A stretch of DNA of 64,000 nucleotides, from NCBI RefSeq assembly GCF_042186555.1, contig NC_133331.1, positions 1,599,395-1,663,394 of the forward strand. Direction: 5' to 3'. Positions within the stretch are counted from its first letter, which is position 1; each line of letters begins with the position of its first letter. The position numbers and the translations under genes are program-made. Positions 34,903 to 46,640 of the stretch are shown piece after piece. Below the pieces are notes generated by a model. That model searched no databases and was not told the origin of the DNA. It saw nothing but the letters and a program-made list of their open reading frames with translations. This stretch comes from Aquarana catesbeiana (Eukaryota > Chordata > Amphibia > Anura > Ranidae).

Positions 34903-36306
34903 AATCAGTGCCCATCAGTGCCCCCTCATCAGTGCCCATCAGTGCCCCCTCATCAGTGCCCATCAGTGCCTCCTCATCAGTGCCCCCTCATCAGTGCCCC
35001 CTCATCAGTGCCCCCTCATCAGTGCCCCCTCATCAGTGCCTCCTCATCACTGCCCATCAGTGCCCCCTCATTAGTGCCCCCTCATCAGTGCCCCCTCATC
35101 AGTGCCCATCAGTGCCCCCTCATCAGTGCCCATCAGTGCCCCCTCATCAGTGCCCCCTCATCAGTGCCTCCTCATCACTGCCCATCAGTGCCTCCTCATC
35201 AGTGCCCCCTCATCAGTGCCTCCTCATCACTGCCCATCAGTGCCTCCTCATCAGTGCCCCCTCATCAGTGCCCCCTCATCAGTGCCTCCTCATCAGTGCC
35301 CCCTCATCAGTGCCCCCTCATCAGTGCCCCCTCATCACTGCCCATCAGTGCCTCCTCATCAGTGCCCCCTCATCAGTGCCCCCTCATCAGTGCCCCCTCA
35401 TCAGTGCCTCCTCATCACTGCCCATCAGTGCCCCCTCATCAGTGCCCCCTCATCAGTGCCCCCTCATTAGTGCCCATCAGTGCCCCCTCATCAGTGCCCC
35501 CTCATTAGTGCCCATCAGTGCCCCCTCATCAGTGCCCCCTCATCAGTGCCCCCTCATCAGTGCCTCCTCATCAGTGCCTCCTCATCAGTGCCCCCTCATC
35601 AGTGCCCATCAGTGCCTCCTCATCAGTGCCTCCTCATCAGTGCCCCCTCATCAGTGCCCCCTCATCAGTGCCCCCTCATCACTGCCCATCAGTGCTTCCT
35701 CATCAGTGCCCCCTCATCAGTGCCCCCTCATCAGTGCCCCCTCATCAGTGCCCATCAGTGCCCCCTCATCAGTGCCTCCTCATCACTGCCCATCAGTTCC
35801 TCCTCATCAGTGCCCCCTCATCAGTGCCCCCTCATCAGTGCCTCCTCATCACTGCCCAACAGTGCCTCCTCATCAGTGCCTCCTCATCAGTGCCCATCAG
35901 TGCCCCCTCATCAGTGCCCCCTCATCAGTGCCTCCTCATCACTGCCCATCAGTGCCCCCTCATCAGTGCCCCCTCATCAGTGCCTCCTCATCAGTGCCCC
36001 CTCATCAGTGCCCCCTCATCAGTGCCCCCTCATCAGTGCCTCCTCATCAGTGCCCCCTCATCAGTGCCTCCTCATCACTGCCCATCAGTGCCCCCTCATC
36101 AGTGCCCCCTCATCAGTGCCCCCTCATCAGTGCCCCCTCATCAGTGCCCCCTCATCAGTGCCTCCTCATCACTGCCCATCAGTGCCCCCTCATCAGTGCC
36201 CCCTCATCAGTGCCCCCTCATCAGTGCCTCCTCATCAGTGCCCCCTCATCAGTGCCTCCTCATCAGTGCCCCCTCATCAGTGCCCCCTCATCAGTGCACA
36301 TCAGTT
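34903..36306. repeat. 14-bp tandem array (TCATCAGTGCCCCC) with 10-bp variants
   Basis: Units TCATCAGTGCCCCC, TCATCAGTGCCTCC and shorter CATCAGTGCC are intermixed for 1.4 kb. All plus-strand frames stay open for long distances (up to 496 codons); these are not genes. Confidence 0.96.
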
Positions 36307-36442
36307 TTTTTTCCACAATTTCCGGTCTTTTTTTGATTTGTTTAGCAAAAAATAACCCCCCCCCCCAGTGGTGATTAAATACCACCAAAAGAAAGTTCTA
36401 TTTGTGGGAGAAAGTGATAAATATTCTATATCGGTCCAGAGA

Positions 36443-36595
36443 TACAATTGTCAGTGTTCTGGATGAGGGAAGAAGGTTCTCCTCCAAGATCTAACAATAC
36501 ATGGCCCCGTCCATTGGACCCTCAATGCGGCAAAGTCGGTCTGTACCTTTATCAGAGAAACACCCCCAAATCATCATGTTTCCACCTCCGTGTGT
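36443..36595 (-). pseudogene. Tc1-like transposase, inverted left arm (relic T3)
   Basis: Minus-strand transposase sequence. It reads from HTRRWKHDDLGVFL in one frame (TTTGGGGGTGTTTCTCTGAT in DNA) towards CCGACTTTGCCGCATTGAGG and ends near GAACACTG. It is the inverted copy of 38140-38265. Confidence 0.75.
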
Positions 36596-38137
36596 GACTG
36601 TAGGGATGATGTGTGACTGTAGGGATGATGTGACTGTAGGGATGATGTGTGACTGTAGGGATGATGTGTGACTGTAGGGATGGTGTGTGACTGTAGGGAT
36701 GGTGTGTGACTGTAGGGATGATGTGTGACTGTAGGGATGATGTGTGACTGTAGGGATGATGTGTGACTGTAGGGATGATGTGACTGTAGGGATGATGTGA
36801 CTGTAGGGATGATGTGACTGTAGGGATGATGTGACTGTAGGGATGATGTGACTGTAGGGATGATGTGTGACTGTAGGGATGGTGTGTGACTGTAGGGATG
36901 GTGTGTGACTGTAGGGATGATGTGACTGTAGGGATGATGTGTGACTGTAGGGATGGGGTGTGACTGTAGGGATGATGTGTGACTGTAGGGATGATGTGTG
37001 ACTGTAGGGATGATGTGTGACTGTAGGGATGATGTGTGACTGTAGGGATGATGTGACTGTAGGGATGGTGTGTGACTGTAGGGATGATGTGACTGTAGGG
37101 ATGATGTGTGACTGTAGGGATGATGTGTGACTGTAGGGATGATGTGTGACTGTAGGGATGATGTGTGACTGTAGGGATGGTGTGTGACTGTAGGGATGAC
37201 GTGTGACTGTAGGGATGACGTGTGACTGTAGGGATGACGTGTGACTGTAGGGATGACGTGTGACTGTAGGGATGATGTGTGACTGTAGGGATGATGTGAC
37301 TGTAGGGATGATGTGTGACTGTAGGGATGATGTGTGACTGTAGGGATGATGTGTGACTGTAGGGATGATGTGACTGTAGGGATGGTGTGTGACTGTAGGG
37401 ATGGTGTGTGACTGTAGGGATGGTGTGTGACTGTAGGGATGATGTGTGACTGTAGGGATGATGTGTGACTGTAGGGATGATGTGACTGTAGGGATGGTGT
37501 GTGACTGTAGGGATGGTGTGTGACTGTAGGGATGATGTGACTGTAGGGATGATGTGTGACTGTAGGGATGGTGTGTGACTGTAGGGATGGTGTGTGACTG
37601 TAGGGATGGTGTGTGACTGTAGGGATGGTGTGTGACTGTAGGGATGATGTGTGACTGTAGGGATGGTGTGACTGTAGGGATGATGTGACTGTAGGGATGG
37701 TGTGTGACTGTAGGGATGATGTGTGACTGTAGGGATGGTGTGACTGTAGGGATGGGGTGACTGTAGGGATGGGGTGACTGTAGGGATGATGTGACTGTAG
37801 GGATGATGTGTGACTGTAGGGATGGGGTGACTGTAGGGATGATGTGACTGTAGGGATGGTGTGTGACTGTAGGGATGGTGTGTGACTGTAGGGATGATGT
37901 GACTGTAGGGATGATGTGACTGTAGGGATGATATGACTGTAGGGATGGTGTGTGACTGTAGGGATGGTGTGTGACTGTAGGGATGATGTGTGACTGTAGG
38001 GATGTGGTGTGACTGTAGGGATGTGGTGTGACTGTAGGGATGATGATGTGACTGTAGGGATGGTGTGTGACTGTAGGGATGGTGTGTGACTGTAGGGATG
38101 GTGTGTGACTGTAGGGATGGTGTGTGACTGTAGGGAT
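36596..38137. repeat. 17/19-bp minisatellite inside Tc1 relic T3
   Basis: Units AGGGATGATGTGTGACTGT (19 bp) and AGGGATGATGTGACTGT (17 bp). On the minus strand this is CATCCCTACAGTCACA, the transposase sequence just before GGTGGAAACATGATGATTTGG, so the array grew from coding sequence. Long minus frames (HHPYSHTPSLQSHTIPTVT) are artefacts. Confidence 0.95.
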
Positions 38138-38735
38138 GATAATTTGGGGTGTTTCTCTGATAAAGGTTCAGGCCGACTTTGCCGCATTGAGGGTCCAATG
38201 GACGGGGCCATGTATTGTAAGATCTTGGAGGAGAACCTTCTTCCCTCATCCAGAACACTGAAGATGGGTCATGGATGGGTCTTCCAGCATGACAATGACC
38301 CAAAACATATCGCCAAGGCAACAAAGGAGTGGCTCCAGAAGGAGCACCTTAAGGTCATGGAGTGGCCTATCCAGTCTCCAGACCTTAATCCTATAGAAAA
38401 TGTATGGAGGAGATGAAACTTCGAGTATTTAGAGAAGATCTGTAAAGAAGACAAAATCCCTCCTGAGATGTGTGGAAACTGATCACCACCTACAAGAAAC
38501 GTCTGACCTCTGTGATCTCCAACAAGGGTTTCTCCACCAACTACTAAGGGGATCAAATACTTATTTTACTCCATTTATAACATTTGTATTGTGTGATTTT
38601 TCTGGATTTTTGGTTGATATTCTGTCTCTATCATATAAAATACACCTATGATAAAAATTATAGACCCTTCATTTCTATGTAAGGGGGCAAAACTTACACA
38701 ATCTGCAGGGGAGACGATCGTTATTTCCCCCCCAT
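38138..38735 (+). pseudogene. Tc1-like transposase, right arm and 3' terminus (relic T3)
   Basis: Encodes GCFSDKGSGRLCRIEGPMDG, then KMGHGWVFQHDNDPKHIAKA (second catalytic Asp in FQHD) and PIQSPDLNPIENVW (catalytic Glu), then a TGA. The remaining C-terminus is frameshifted. The end (GGATCAAATACTTATTT and onward to CTGCAGGGG) resembles a Tc1-family terminal repeat. The DNA-binding domain and the first catalytic Asp are missing, so the copy is dead. Confidence 0.83.
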
Positions 38736-38866
38736 ATGTAATAAAACAATAGACAATTCCTGGCACTATGATATTTTGGTATTTCTCCGGTGTGATGAAT
38801 CCATTGGAGTCTCTTCTCTCTCTACTGATAACAAGAAGACACGGAGAAGAGGATCTTTGTGATGTT

Positions 38867-38876
38867 TTATTTATTG
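38867..38876 (-). promoter_or_regulatory. Candidate polyadenylation signal AATAAATAAA
   Basis: The minus strand reads CCCCAATAAATAAAACATC. Overlapping AATAAA hexamers follow a region that is not obviously repeat, so it could be the 3' end of the CD4 transcript or of another minus-strand gene. It could also be chance in AT-rich DNA. Confidence 0.3.
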
Positions 38877-39060
38877 GGGTACAAAGAGGAGGAGATTAAA
38901 GTCGGTGAATTTCCTGACTGGAGTTTGGAGAAGTTCTGATATCATAAACAATCGTCGTTTTGGCCTTTTTTGTTGTATCTTAGTGCTGCTGATCTTCTGC
39001 GTCCTCTTTGCGGTCCTATCTTGTTTTTCATGGACTCCGGCGTTGGCTTTGTGGCTTTTC

Positions 39061-39073
39061 TCAGGGTGGGATT
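39061..39073 (-). CDS. Possible last CD4 coding exon (very tentative)
   Basis: On the minus strand a moderately pyrimidine-rich stretch ends in CATCAAG. Splicing there in the phase 2 required by the cytoplasmic exon would add Gly-Ile-Pro-Pro and a TGA stop. An AATAAATAAA polyadenylation signal follows about 190 bp downstream, near 38867-38876. No residue after CxC is conserved enough to confirm it. A second minus-strand frame is open through much of 38900-39115 and could instead belong to another exon. This is inference only. Confidence 0.15.
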
Positions 39074-39124
39074 CTTGATGGTAACAGTAGTGGAACGTGG
39101 CAATCGAATGCGTGTCGGCTCAGC

Positions 39125-39545
39125 CGCTTTGAAATCTCCATCAGTGCCGATCGCTCACAGTGTTCATTTAGAAAAGGAAGGAGACAGTAAATGACATATT
39201 TACCAGCCCCTCCCCCCACTCATCTATTCAGATCTGCTGCAGCAGCCAGGAAAAGGGGGGGAGGGGGAAACTGGCAACGCTGCGGAGGGAACGGGGCAGC
39301 AAACGGTAGGGGGGCAGCAGAAGAAGGGGCATGGACAGGAGGGGCATTTACTGATATCGATCCATTGCATTTTTCTCCTGCAGCAGCTGAACGCCGGCTG
39401 GAGGAAGAGGAGGAGAGGTCGGCTCTCAGCTGCTGCAGGAGGATCGACACAGATGGCAAAACTCCTCCCAAAGCGGTGCCCGGGGGGCACATGCCCCCCC
39501 CTGCTCCCCCTTCCCCTAGGTTCGGCTATGGTGACAACACAGGGG
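39125..39545. repeat. Interspersed repeat, hAT-like family, internal part
   Basis: Shares ATGACATATTTACCAG and the CAGCTGCTGCAG region with 58939-59561 and the GTGTTCATTTAG region with 48633-49110. GC-rich with poly-G runs. Confidence 0.5.
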
Positions 39546-40005
39546 TGCGGTTGTAAAATCACGGTCAGGCTGTAGTCATCCTATAACAGGAAGTGCCTGC
39601 ATGCACAAGGACCTTCATGGCGGGATCACCAAGTATTATTTTAAGAAAAGCTGCAGATTTCGAAGTATTAAAAACACATTTGAAACATTGTAACGTGTTA
39701 ATACTGATGAAATTCTATGAATTGGGTTTACATGAACTCTATGGGCTCATTCACAACACATCCGATATTTACACCTTGCTGTGTGTTAAAGTCTATGGGA
39801 CTCCCTCACCTTCTACAACAAGACATCCAGTTTAAAATAGAAATGAAAAGCAAAACATTTGTGTTTAGATATAAAAACATTATAAATACTTTTTTTTTTT
39901 TTTTTTTTTTATAAGTGATTACCTGACCTCTGTTCTCAGCTGCATAAGGGGCTTAGAGAGCTGGGGGAGGAGAAACAGCAGTACACTAATCTTCCTAGAG
40001 AATGG

Positions 40006-40008
<3 letters not shown>
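39546..40008. other. Unclassified DNA with poly-T
   Basis: AT-rich; a T run at 39890-39910. No gene. Confidence 0.4.

Positions 40009-40042
<34 letters not shown>
40009..40042. repeat. (TG)n microsatellite
   Basis: About 17 TG dinucleotides followed by a G run. Confidence 0.95.
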
Positions 40043-40046
<4 letters not shown>

Positions 40047-40377
40047 GGGGGGGCATGTCAGCACAAATCTGACCATTGGAGGACTGAGAACACTACCTGA
40101 GCACCGACCATGCTGGGATGTATGTGCACTCACGCCTAGTGTGGTCAGTTTATAATAGGAAAGCAGAGGGGCTGGCAGGATCACCAACGGATTTCACACA
40201 AAGGAAGCGATACAAGGAGAAGAGGAGACTTCTTCATACAAGTACACAGTACAGCAGCCACATATCAGGGGAGGAAATGTTGGGGGAACATATTATTGAA
40301 CGGTCACTTTGTTGCATTGTACCGTGGTGGACCACCAAGTGATAAAATGGACAATGTTCTTGTTTTTTTTCCCAATG

Positions 40378-41162
40378 CAAACCAATGCAGACCAGTGCAG
40401 ACAAGCGTTGATTAATGCTGACCAGTGCAGACCAGTGCAAACCAATGCTGACCAGTGCAAACCAATGCTGACCAGTGCAAACCAATGCTGACCAGTGCAA
40501 ACCAATGCTGACCAGTGCAGACCAGCGCTGACCAGTGCAGACCAGCGTTGATTAATGCTGACCAGTGCAGACCAGTGCAGATCAGCGTTGACCAGTGCAA
40601 ACCAATGCTGACCAGTGCAAACCAATGCTGACCAGTGCAGACCAGCGCTGACCAGTGCAGACCAGCGTTGATTAATGCTGACCAGTGCAGACCAGTGCAG
40701 ATCAGCGTTGACCAGTGCAAACCAATGCTGACCAGTGCAAACCAATGCTGACCAGTGCAGACCAGCGTTGATTAGTGCAGACCAGTGCAGATCAGCGTTG
40801 ACCAGCGTTGACCAGTGCAGACCAGCGTTGACCAGTGCAGACCAGCGTTGACCAGTGCAGACCAGCGTTGACCAGTGCAGACCAGCGTTGACCAGCGTTG
40901 ACCAGTGCAGACCAGCGTTGACCAGTGCAGACCAGCGTTGACCAGCGTTGACCAGTGCAGACCAGCGTTGATTAATGCTGACCAGTGCAGACCAGTGCAG
41001 ACCAGCGCTGACCAGGGCAGACCAGCGCTGACCAGCGCAGACCAGCGCAGACCAGTGCAGACCAGTGCAGACCAGCGCAGACCAATGCTTACCATTGCAG
41101 ACCAGTGCAGACCAGTGCAGACCAGCGCCGATTAATGCAGACCAGTGCTGACCAGTGCAGGG
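40378..41162. repeat. 10-bp tandem array (ACCAGTGCAG and variants)
   Basis: Ten-base words ACCAGTGCAG, ACCAGCGTTG, ACCAATGCTG and ATTAATGCTG are arranged in larger repeating sets of about 120-150 bp. Long minus frames (LHWSALVCTG) are artefacts. Confidence 0.95.
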
Positions 41163-43230
41163 CATTGGTGTGAACTGGGAGCATGCTATATATCGCTTTT
41201 CTGTGTGAATGAGCCATTAAATCTACACAAGGGTTTAATTGCATCAACGTTATAACAGATTCTGGTAATGAAAGGGTGAATGTGACTATATACAGCGTGT
41301 CTCTCGGCGGGGTACAATGCGGTGAAAAGCGCGCCGCGGGAAGCGTCTCACATAGTAGTGATGAATTGCGCTTTGTTCTAATCATCGTTTTCTTATTTAT
41401 AGGATTAGCAGTTCTATGGCAACCGGAGATCCGATGAGTAATTCCCTGCATGACAATTTACACATCGAGTACAGAAAGCAGATCGCAGAATACAGGAAGT
41501 CACATGTTCCTGGTGGGATCCACCGGCTGCCAGCCTGTGCAGGGAAGATGGCGCCCCCTATAGGCCCCTTATGGAGAGTCGGCCTGCTTGGCAATACAAT
41601 TGTGTCCTCATAAAAATTATTAGAACTTTCTTCAGAAAGCGCTCAGATGTTTTCCTTAAGTCGTTGGATTGGAAACCTGAGAAAGAGAGAAGAAGAGAAC
41701 TTCATGACTTTCACCAGAAAAAAAAAATGAAAAGATTCAAGAAGAATGAAACCCACAAAAATATCTACGCCAGCCAGGGGTCCTCAACCCAAACCTTCCA
41801 TGCCCCAACTGTATAAAAACGTTTATACTATGGTAATACAAAATATGTGGGGGGTTGGGGGGCTCTGTGGGGGCTATAGGCTCTCAGGGGCCCCTGGGGC
41901 TCTGTGGGAGATTTGGGGGGCCTGGTGGACCACTATAGGAGGTTGGTTGGCACTAGCACATAGGAATACGAAAAAAGACCTTATTGAGACCAGTAAATTC
42001 TTTTAAAACCTTTAATGCCCCAACAGTATGGGGATGCAAAGTATGTGGAAGATCGGGGGGTTGTGTGGGGGCAGAGGGCTCTCAGGGGACCTGGAGGCGC
42101 TGTGGGAGGTTGGTGGCACTAACACAACAAAAGTATACATAATATGCATACATAATACAACAATAGGTATACATAATATGAAAATATGTGGCTCTGTATG
42201 GAATTCTAGAGGGAGCTGGGGGCAACTGGGGGGGCTGTGGGTCTTTAGTAGATGGGGGGGGGGGCTTTACAGTGGCATTGTGGTAGACTGGAGTGCACTA
42301 CAGGGACTGGGGGGGCACTGTGAGGTACTGTTGGAGGTTGGGGTGCACTATGAAAGGCTGGAGGCTCTGCAACAAGTTAGAGGGTACTGCAGTGGGCATG
42401 GAGGGCACTGTAGGAGTTAGGGGGGCAGGGTGAACCACTATAAGAGGTTGAATGACTCTAACCCAATAAAAGTATGGGAATACAATTAAGTATGGAAATG
42501 TTGGAAGGCTCCAGATGGGTCTTGGTGGCTCTGTAAGGGAGCTGGGGGCAATTGTGGGATTGGGGTCTCCAGAGGTGGCTGTGGGTCTTTCCAGGAGACT
42601 GGGGGCTTTATAGAGGCACTGTGGTAGCCAGTAGTGCACAGCAGGGTCTAGGTGGGGGGGGGGGGCATTGTGAGATACTGTTGGGAGATCTATGGGGGAT
42701 CTATGGGGGGTATGGCTGCCACCTTTCTTCAAGCCAAAGCCGAACACTTGGCAATTTTAATTTAAGGGGGAGCGCAGTGGACTCTGGAGTAAAGTGGAAT
42801 TCTGACGTAAAGGGGTTTCTGCTCACCAAAGCCCCCCACTTACATCAGAGTTCTCAGTATTTGCATTTGGCCGTTGTGGTACTCAGTAACTTGGGGAGCC
42901 ATCGTCCAGTCTGAATAATGTGTGAAGGTTCTACTGCCCCCAACCACTAATGTGAATGAGCCCTTGGGGTATTATTAAGTGTTAGCGGCATTAAGGCCCA
43001 ACTTTATTCCAGAGTTGGGTTAGGGGTGACTGTTAAGTTTTTTGGAGGAGGTTGAACATTGCAGGTTCATTTTAGAGGTTGGGTTAAGTTTTCCAGCTCA
43101 GGTGAGGAGAGGTTAAGTGTTAGGAATGGTTGAAGGGTTAGGTTAATATTAAAGGTCAGGGCATAAAGGGGGCATAACTGTTCTTCCCTTTATTTCTACA
43201 ATAAAAACCCAACACTGAACACGATCAGCG
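41163..43230. other. Unclassified repeats, no gene
   Basis: From 41810 to 42720 a G-rich sequence recurs in degenerate units of about 200-250 bp (TATGTGG, GGGGGCTCTGTGGG and GGAGGTTGG words). 41390-41620 is unique-looking. No supported exon. Confidence 0.4.
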
Positions 43231-43880
43231 AGTTCTTGGTGCCCAAAAATAATCAACTAGAAATAAAACATTACTGGATCTACTGATTACCAACAATACA
43301 GACCTGATCACGGATGTGGAAATACGGGGCAATTTAGGTAACAGCGATCACAGGTCAATTAGTTTCAGTATAAATCACACAAATAGGAACCATAAAGGAA
43401 TACAAAGACACTGAATTTCAAAAGAGCCAACTTCCCTAAACTACAAACCTTGCTAAAAGGCATAAATTGGGATAAAATATTAGGAACAAAGAATACGGAG
43501 GAGAGATGGGTTTGCTTTAAGAGCATATTAAATAAGGGCATTAGCCAATGTATCCCATTGGGTAATAAATTTAAAAGAGCGAACAAAAATCCTGGATGGC
43601 TTAACTCCAATGTAAAAATGCATATAAAAGCAAAGGAGAAGGCCTTCAAAAAATATGAGGTTGAGGGATCATCATCAGCATTCAGACTTTACAAAGAATG
43701 CAACAAGAAATGTAAGGGTGCAATTAGGATAGCTAAGATAGAACATGAAAGACACATAGCGGAGGAGAGCAAAAAAATCCCAAGAAATTCTTTAAGTATG
43801 TAAACAGTAAAAAAGAGAGGACAGACCATATTGGCCCCATAAAGAATGAGGAAGGACATCTGGTTACAAAGGATGGGGAG

Positions 43881-45022
43881 ATGGCAGAGGTATTGAATTT
43901 ATTCTTCTCCTCAGTATTCACGAGTGAATCGGGGGGCTTCAGTAACCAAAACTGCAGTGTTTATCCTCAGGACACAACACAGGAAGCACCTCCATGGTTA
44001 ACAGAGGACAGAATTAAAATCAGACTTGAGAAACTTAACATTAATAAATCACCGGGACCAGATGGCTTGCATCCGAGGGTACTTAGGGAACTCAGTCAGG
44101 TGATTGCCAGACCATTGTTCCTAATTTTTACAGACAGTCTATTGACTGGAATGGTACCAGCTGATTGGAGAAAAGCCAATGTAACACCAATATTTAAAAA
44201 TGGCCCAAAATACATCCCTGGGAATTACAGACCAGTTAGCCTAACATCAATAGTATGTAAACTCTTGGAGGGGATGATAAGGGACTATATACAAGATTTT
44301 AGTAATAAGAATGATATCATTAGCAGTAATCAGCATGGATTCATGAAGAATCGTTCTTGCCAAACCAATCTATTAACCTTCTATGAGGAGGTGAGTTGCC
44401 ATCTAGATAAAGGAAGGCCCGTAGACGTGGTGTATCTGGATTTTACAAAAGCATTTGACACAGTTCCCCATAAACGTTTACTGTACAAAGTAAGGTGCGT
44501 TGGCATGGACCATAGGGTGAGTACATGGATTGAAAACTGGCTACAAGAGCGAGTTCAGAGGGTGGTGATAAATGGGGAGTACTCAGAATGGTCAGGGGTG
44601 GGTAGTGGGGTTCCCCAGGGTTCTGTGCTGGGACCAATCCTATTTAATTTGTTCATAAACGATCTGGAGGATGGGATAAACAGTTCCATCTCTGTATTTG
44701 CAGACGATACTAAGCTAAGCAGGGCAATAACTTCTCCGCAGGATGTGGAAACCTTGCAAAAAGACCTGAACAAATTAATGGGGGAGGGGCGACTACATGA
44801 CAAATGAGGTTCAATGTAGAAAAATGTAAAATAATGCATTTGGGTGGTAAAAATCTGAATGCAATCTATAGACTGGGGGGAGAACCTCTGGGGGGATCTA
44901 GGATGGAAAAGGACCTGGGGGTCCTAGTAGATGATAGGCTCAGCAATGACATGCAATGCCAAGCTGCTGCTAACAAAGCAAACAGAATATTGGCATTAAA
45001 AAGGGATCAACTCCAGAGATAA
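43881..45022 (+). pseudogene. CR1 LINE reverse transcriptase, broken
   Basis: Motifs in order: INKSPGPDGLHPRVLRE, NYRPVSLTSIVCKLLE, QHGFMKNRSCQTNL, VYLDFTKAFDTVPHKRLL, GVPQGSVLGPILFNLFINDL and FADDTKLSRA, then NVEKCKIMHLG after a frameshift at about 44805. FADD is the catalytic motif. An upstream fragment (GINWDKILGTKNTEERW) covers 43450-43800. The chain is cut by stops after 45020. Confidence 0.87.
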
Positions 45023-45251
45023 AACGATAATTCTCCCGCTCTACAAGACTCTGGTCCGGCCGCACCTGGAATATGCTGTCCAGTTCTGGGCACCAGTCCT
45101 CAGGAAGGACGTACTGGAAATGGAGCGACTACAAAGAAGGGCAACAAAGCTAATAAAGGGTCTGGAGGATCTTAGTTATGAGGAAAGGTTGTGAGCTCTG
45201 AACTTATTCTCTCTGGAGAAGAGACGCTTGAGAGGGGATATGATTTCATTG

Positions 45252-45880
45252 TATAAATACCGGACTGGTGACCCCACAATATATAAATACCGGACTGGTG
45301 ACCCCACAATATACAAATACCGGACTGGTGACCCCACAATATATAAATACCGGACTGGTGACCCCACAATATATAAATACCGGACTGGGGACCCCACAAT
45401 ATACAAATACCGGACTGGTGACCCCACAATATTTAAATACCGGACTGGTGACCCCACAATATATAAATACCGGACTGGTGACCCCACAATATATAAATAC
45501 CGGACTGGTGACCCCACAATATATAAATACCGGACTGGTGACCCCACAATATACAAATACCGGACTGGTGACCCCACAATATACAAATACCGGACTGGTG
45601 ACCCCACAATATACAAATACCGGACTGGTGACCCCACAATATAGAAATACCGGACTGGTGACCCCACAATATACAAATACCGGACTGGTGACCCCACAAT
45701 ATACAAATACCGGACTGGTGACCCCACAATATACAAATACCGGACTGGTGACCCCACAATATACAAATACCGGACTGGTGACCCCACAATATAGAAATAC
45801 CGGACTGGTGACCCCCCATATATAAATACCGGACTGGTGACCCCACAATATATAAATACCGGACTGGTGACCCCACAATA
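45252..45880 (+). repeat. 30-bp in-frame array inside the CR1 ORF2, about 21 units
   Basis: The unit contains AAATACCGGACTGGTGACCC and CACAATATA. In the CR1 frame it reads YKYRTGDPTI, a segment present once in a normal CR1 C-terminus (MISLYKYRTGDPTI followed by GIKLF). The period of 30 keeps the frame. Confidence 0.96.
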
Positions 45881-46185
45881 GGGATAAAACTTTTTCGCAG
45901 AAGAGAGTTTAATAAGACTCGTGGCCACTCATTACAATTAGAAGAAAAGAGGTTTAACCTTAAACTACGTAGAGGGTTCTTTACTGTAAGAGCGGCAAGG
46001 ATGTGGAATTCCCTTCCACAGGCGGTGGTCTCAGCGGGGAGCATTGATAGCTTCAAGAAACTATTAGATGATCACCTGAATGACCGCAATATACAGGGAT
46101 ATATAATGTAATACTGACACATAATCACACACATAGGTTGGACTTGATGGACTATGTAACTGGAGAAAAAAACAACAAAAACAAA

Positions 46186-46290
46186 GTAAACATAATTGTG
46201 TCTCGGTGATCTGCTGATACGGGGGGTCTTCCTGTCCGGCTCACTGATGAGCGTCTTCTACTAAATACACCCTGAGAGCTGCATACTTAC
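46186..46290. other. Intron segment next to the CD4 tail exon
   Basis: About 100 bp of unique sequence downstream of the CD4 donor, up to the CR1 3' end. No last exon is visible in it. Confidence 0.5.
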
Positions 46291-46358
46291 CCCCCGCACA
46301 CACACCGCTTCTGTTGGTGTATATTCTGGATCAGCCAGGCTCTCTTCCGGGCTCGCCG
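46291..46358 (-). CDS. CD4: CD4 exon: cytoplasmic tail with Lck-binding CxC motif
   Basis: This 68-bp exon has acceptor ctgttcttttttgcag and donor GGGGG|GTAAGTATG, entering in phase 0 and leaving in phase 2. It encodes RRARKRAWLIQNIHQQK followed by RCVCG and two bases of the next codon. In known CD4 proteins the tail is a basic amphipathic helix followed by CxC, which forms a zinc clasp with Lck. The same order (basic helix, then C-V-C) is seen here. A short final exon is expected downstream. Confidence 0.83.
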
Positions 46359-46424
46359 CTGCAAAAAAGAACAGAGAATACTCAGAATAACAAGAAACAT
46401 CATAACATGGGGTCTAGGTGGGCC

Positions 46425-46640
46425 GAATAGTGGCTTAGACCAGGGTCCCCGATAGGTGGGTACAGGCAGCCTTCCCGTACTGGGCCCGGACCCCATTGGG
46501 GTAGGAGGGATGTCCTGCAATGGCTGCCTTTGGGTGGCCCCGATCAGAACTCCCCGCCCAGACTGTATTCATCTCATAGAACAAGACTGAGGAAGGTTGT
46601 CCCCTCCGGATCTCCATCCCACCAACTCTTATCCCACAGT
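46425..46640. repeat. Interspersed repeat fragment
   Basis: Contains GGCCCGGACCCCAT and GCAGCCTTCCCGTACTG, related to 48645-48690. Lies in the CD4 TM-to-tail intron. Confidence 0.45.

Larger units (their letters stand above)
38740..39120. other. Mostly unique DNA near a candidate 3' end
   Basis: One minus frame is open from about 39115 to 38950 (containing TTVTIKNPTLRKATKPTPES, very basic). It is followed by TGA and, some 70 bp later, AATAAATAAA. It may be a terminal exon of an unknown gene or part of the CD4 3' UTR. Confidence 0.25.
43235..46185 (+). mobile_element. CR1-clade LINE, ORF2 and 3' end
   Basis: Begins within the endonuclease (GNLGNSDHRSISF) and continues through the reverse transcriptase to a conserved C-terminus (MWNSLPQAVVSAGSIDSFKK). 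It ends with GGTTGGACTTGATGGACTAT, typical of CR1 3' ends. It lies downstream of the CD4 tail exon on the opposite strand. Frameshifts and stops make it inactive, and a 30-bp array interrupts the C-terminal region. Confidence 0.85.

Noticed and set aside
34729..36374. Open frames up to 496 codons (SSVPPHQCPLISA)
   Set aside because: Product of the 14-bp array; no start context, splice support or conservation.
36552..38324. 590-codon minus-strand frame (HHPYSHTPSLQS)
   Set aside because: Product of the 17/19-bp array in a Tc1 relic.
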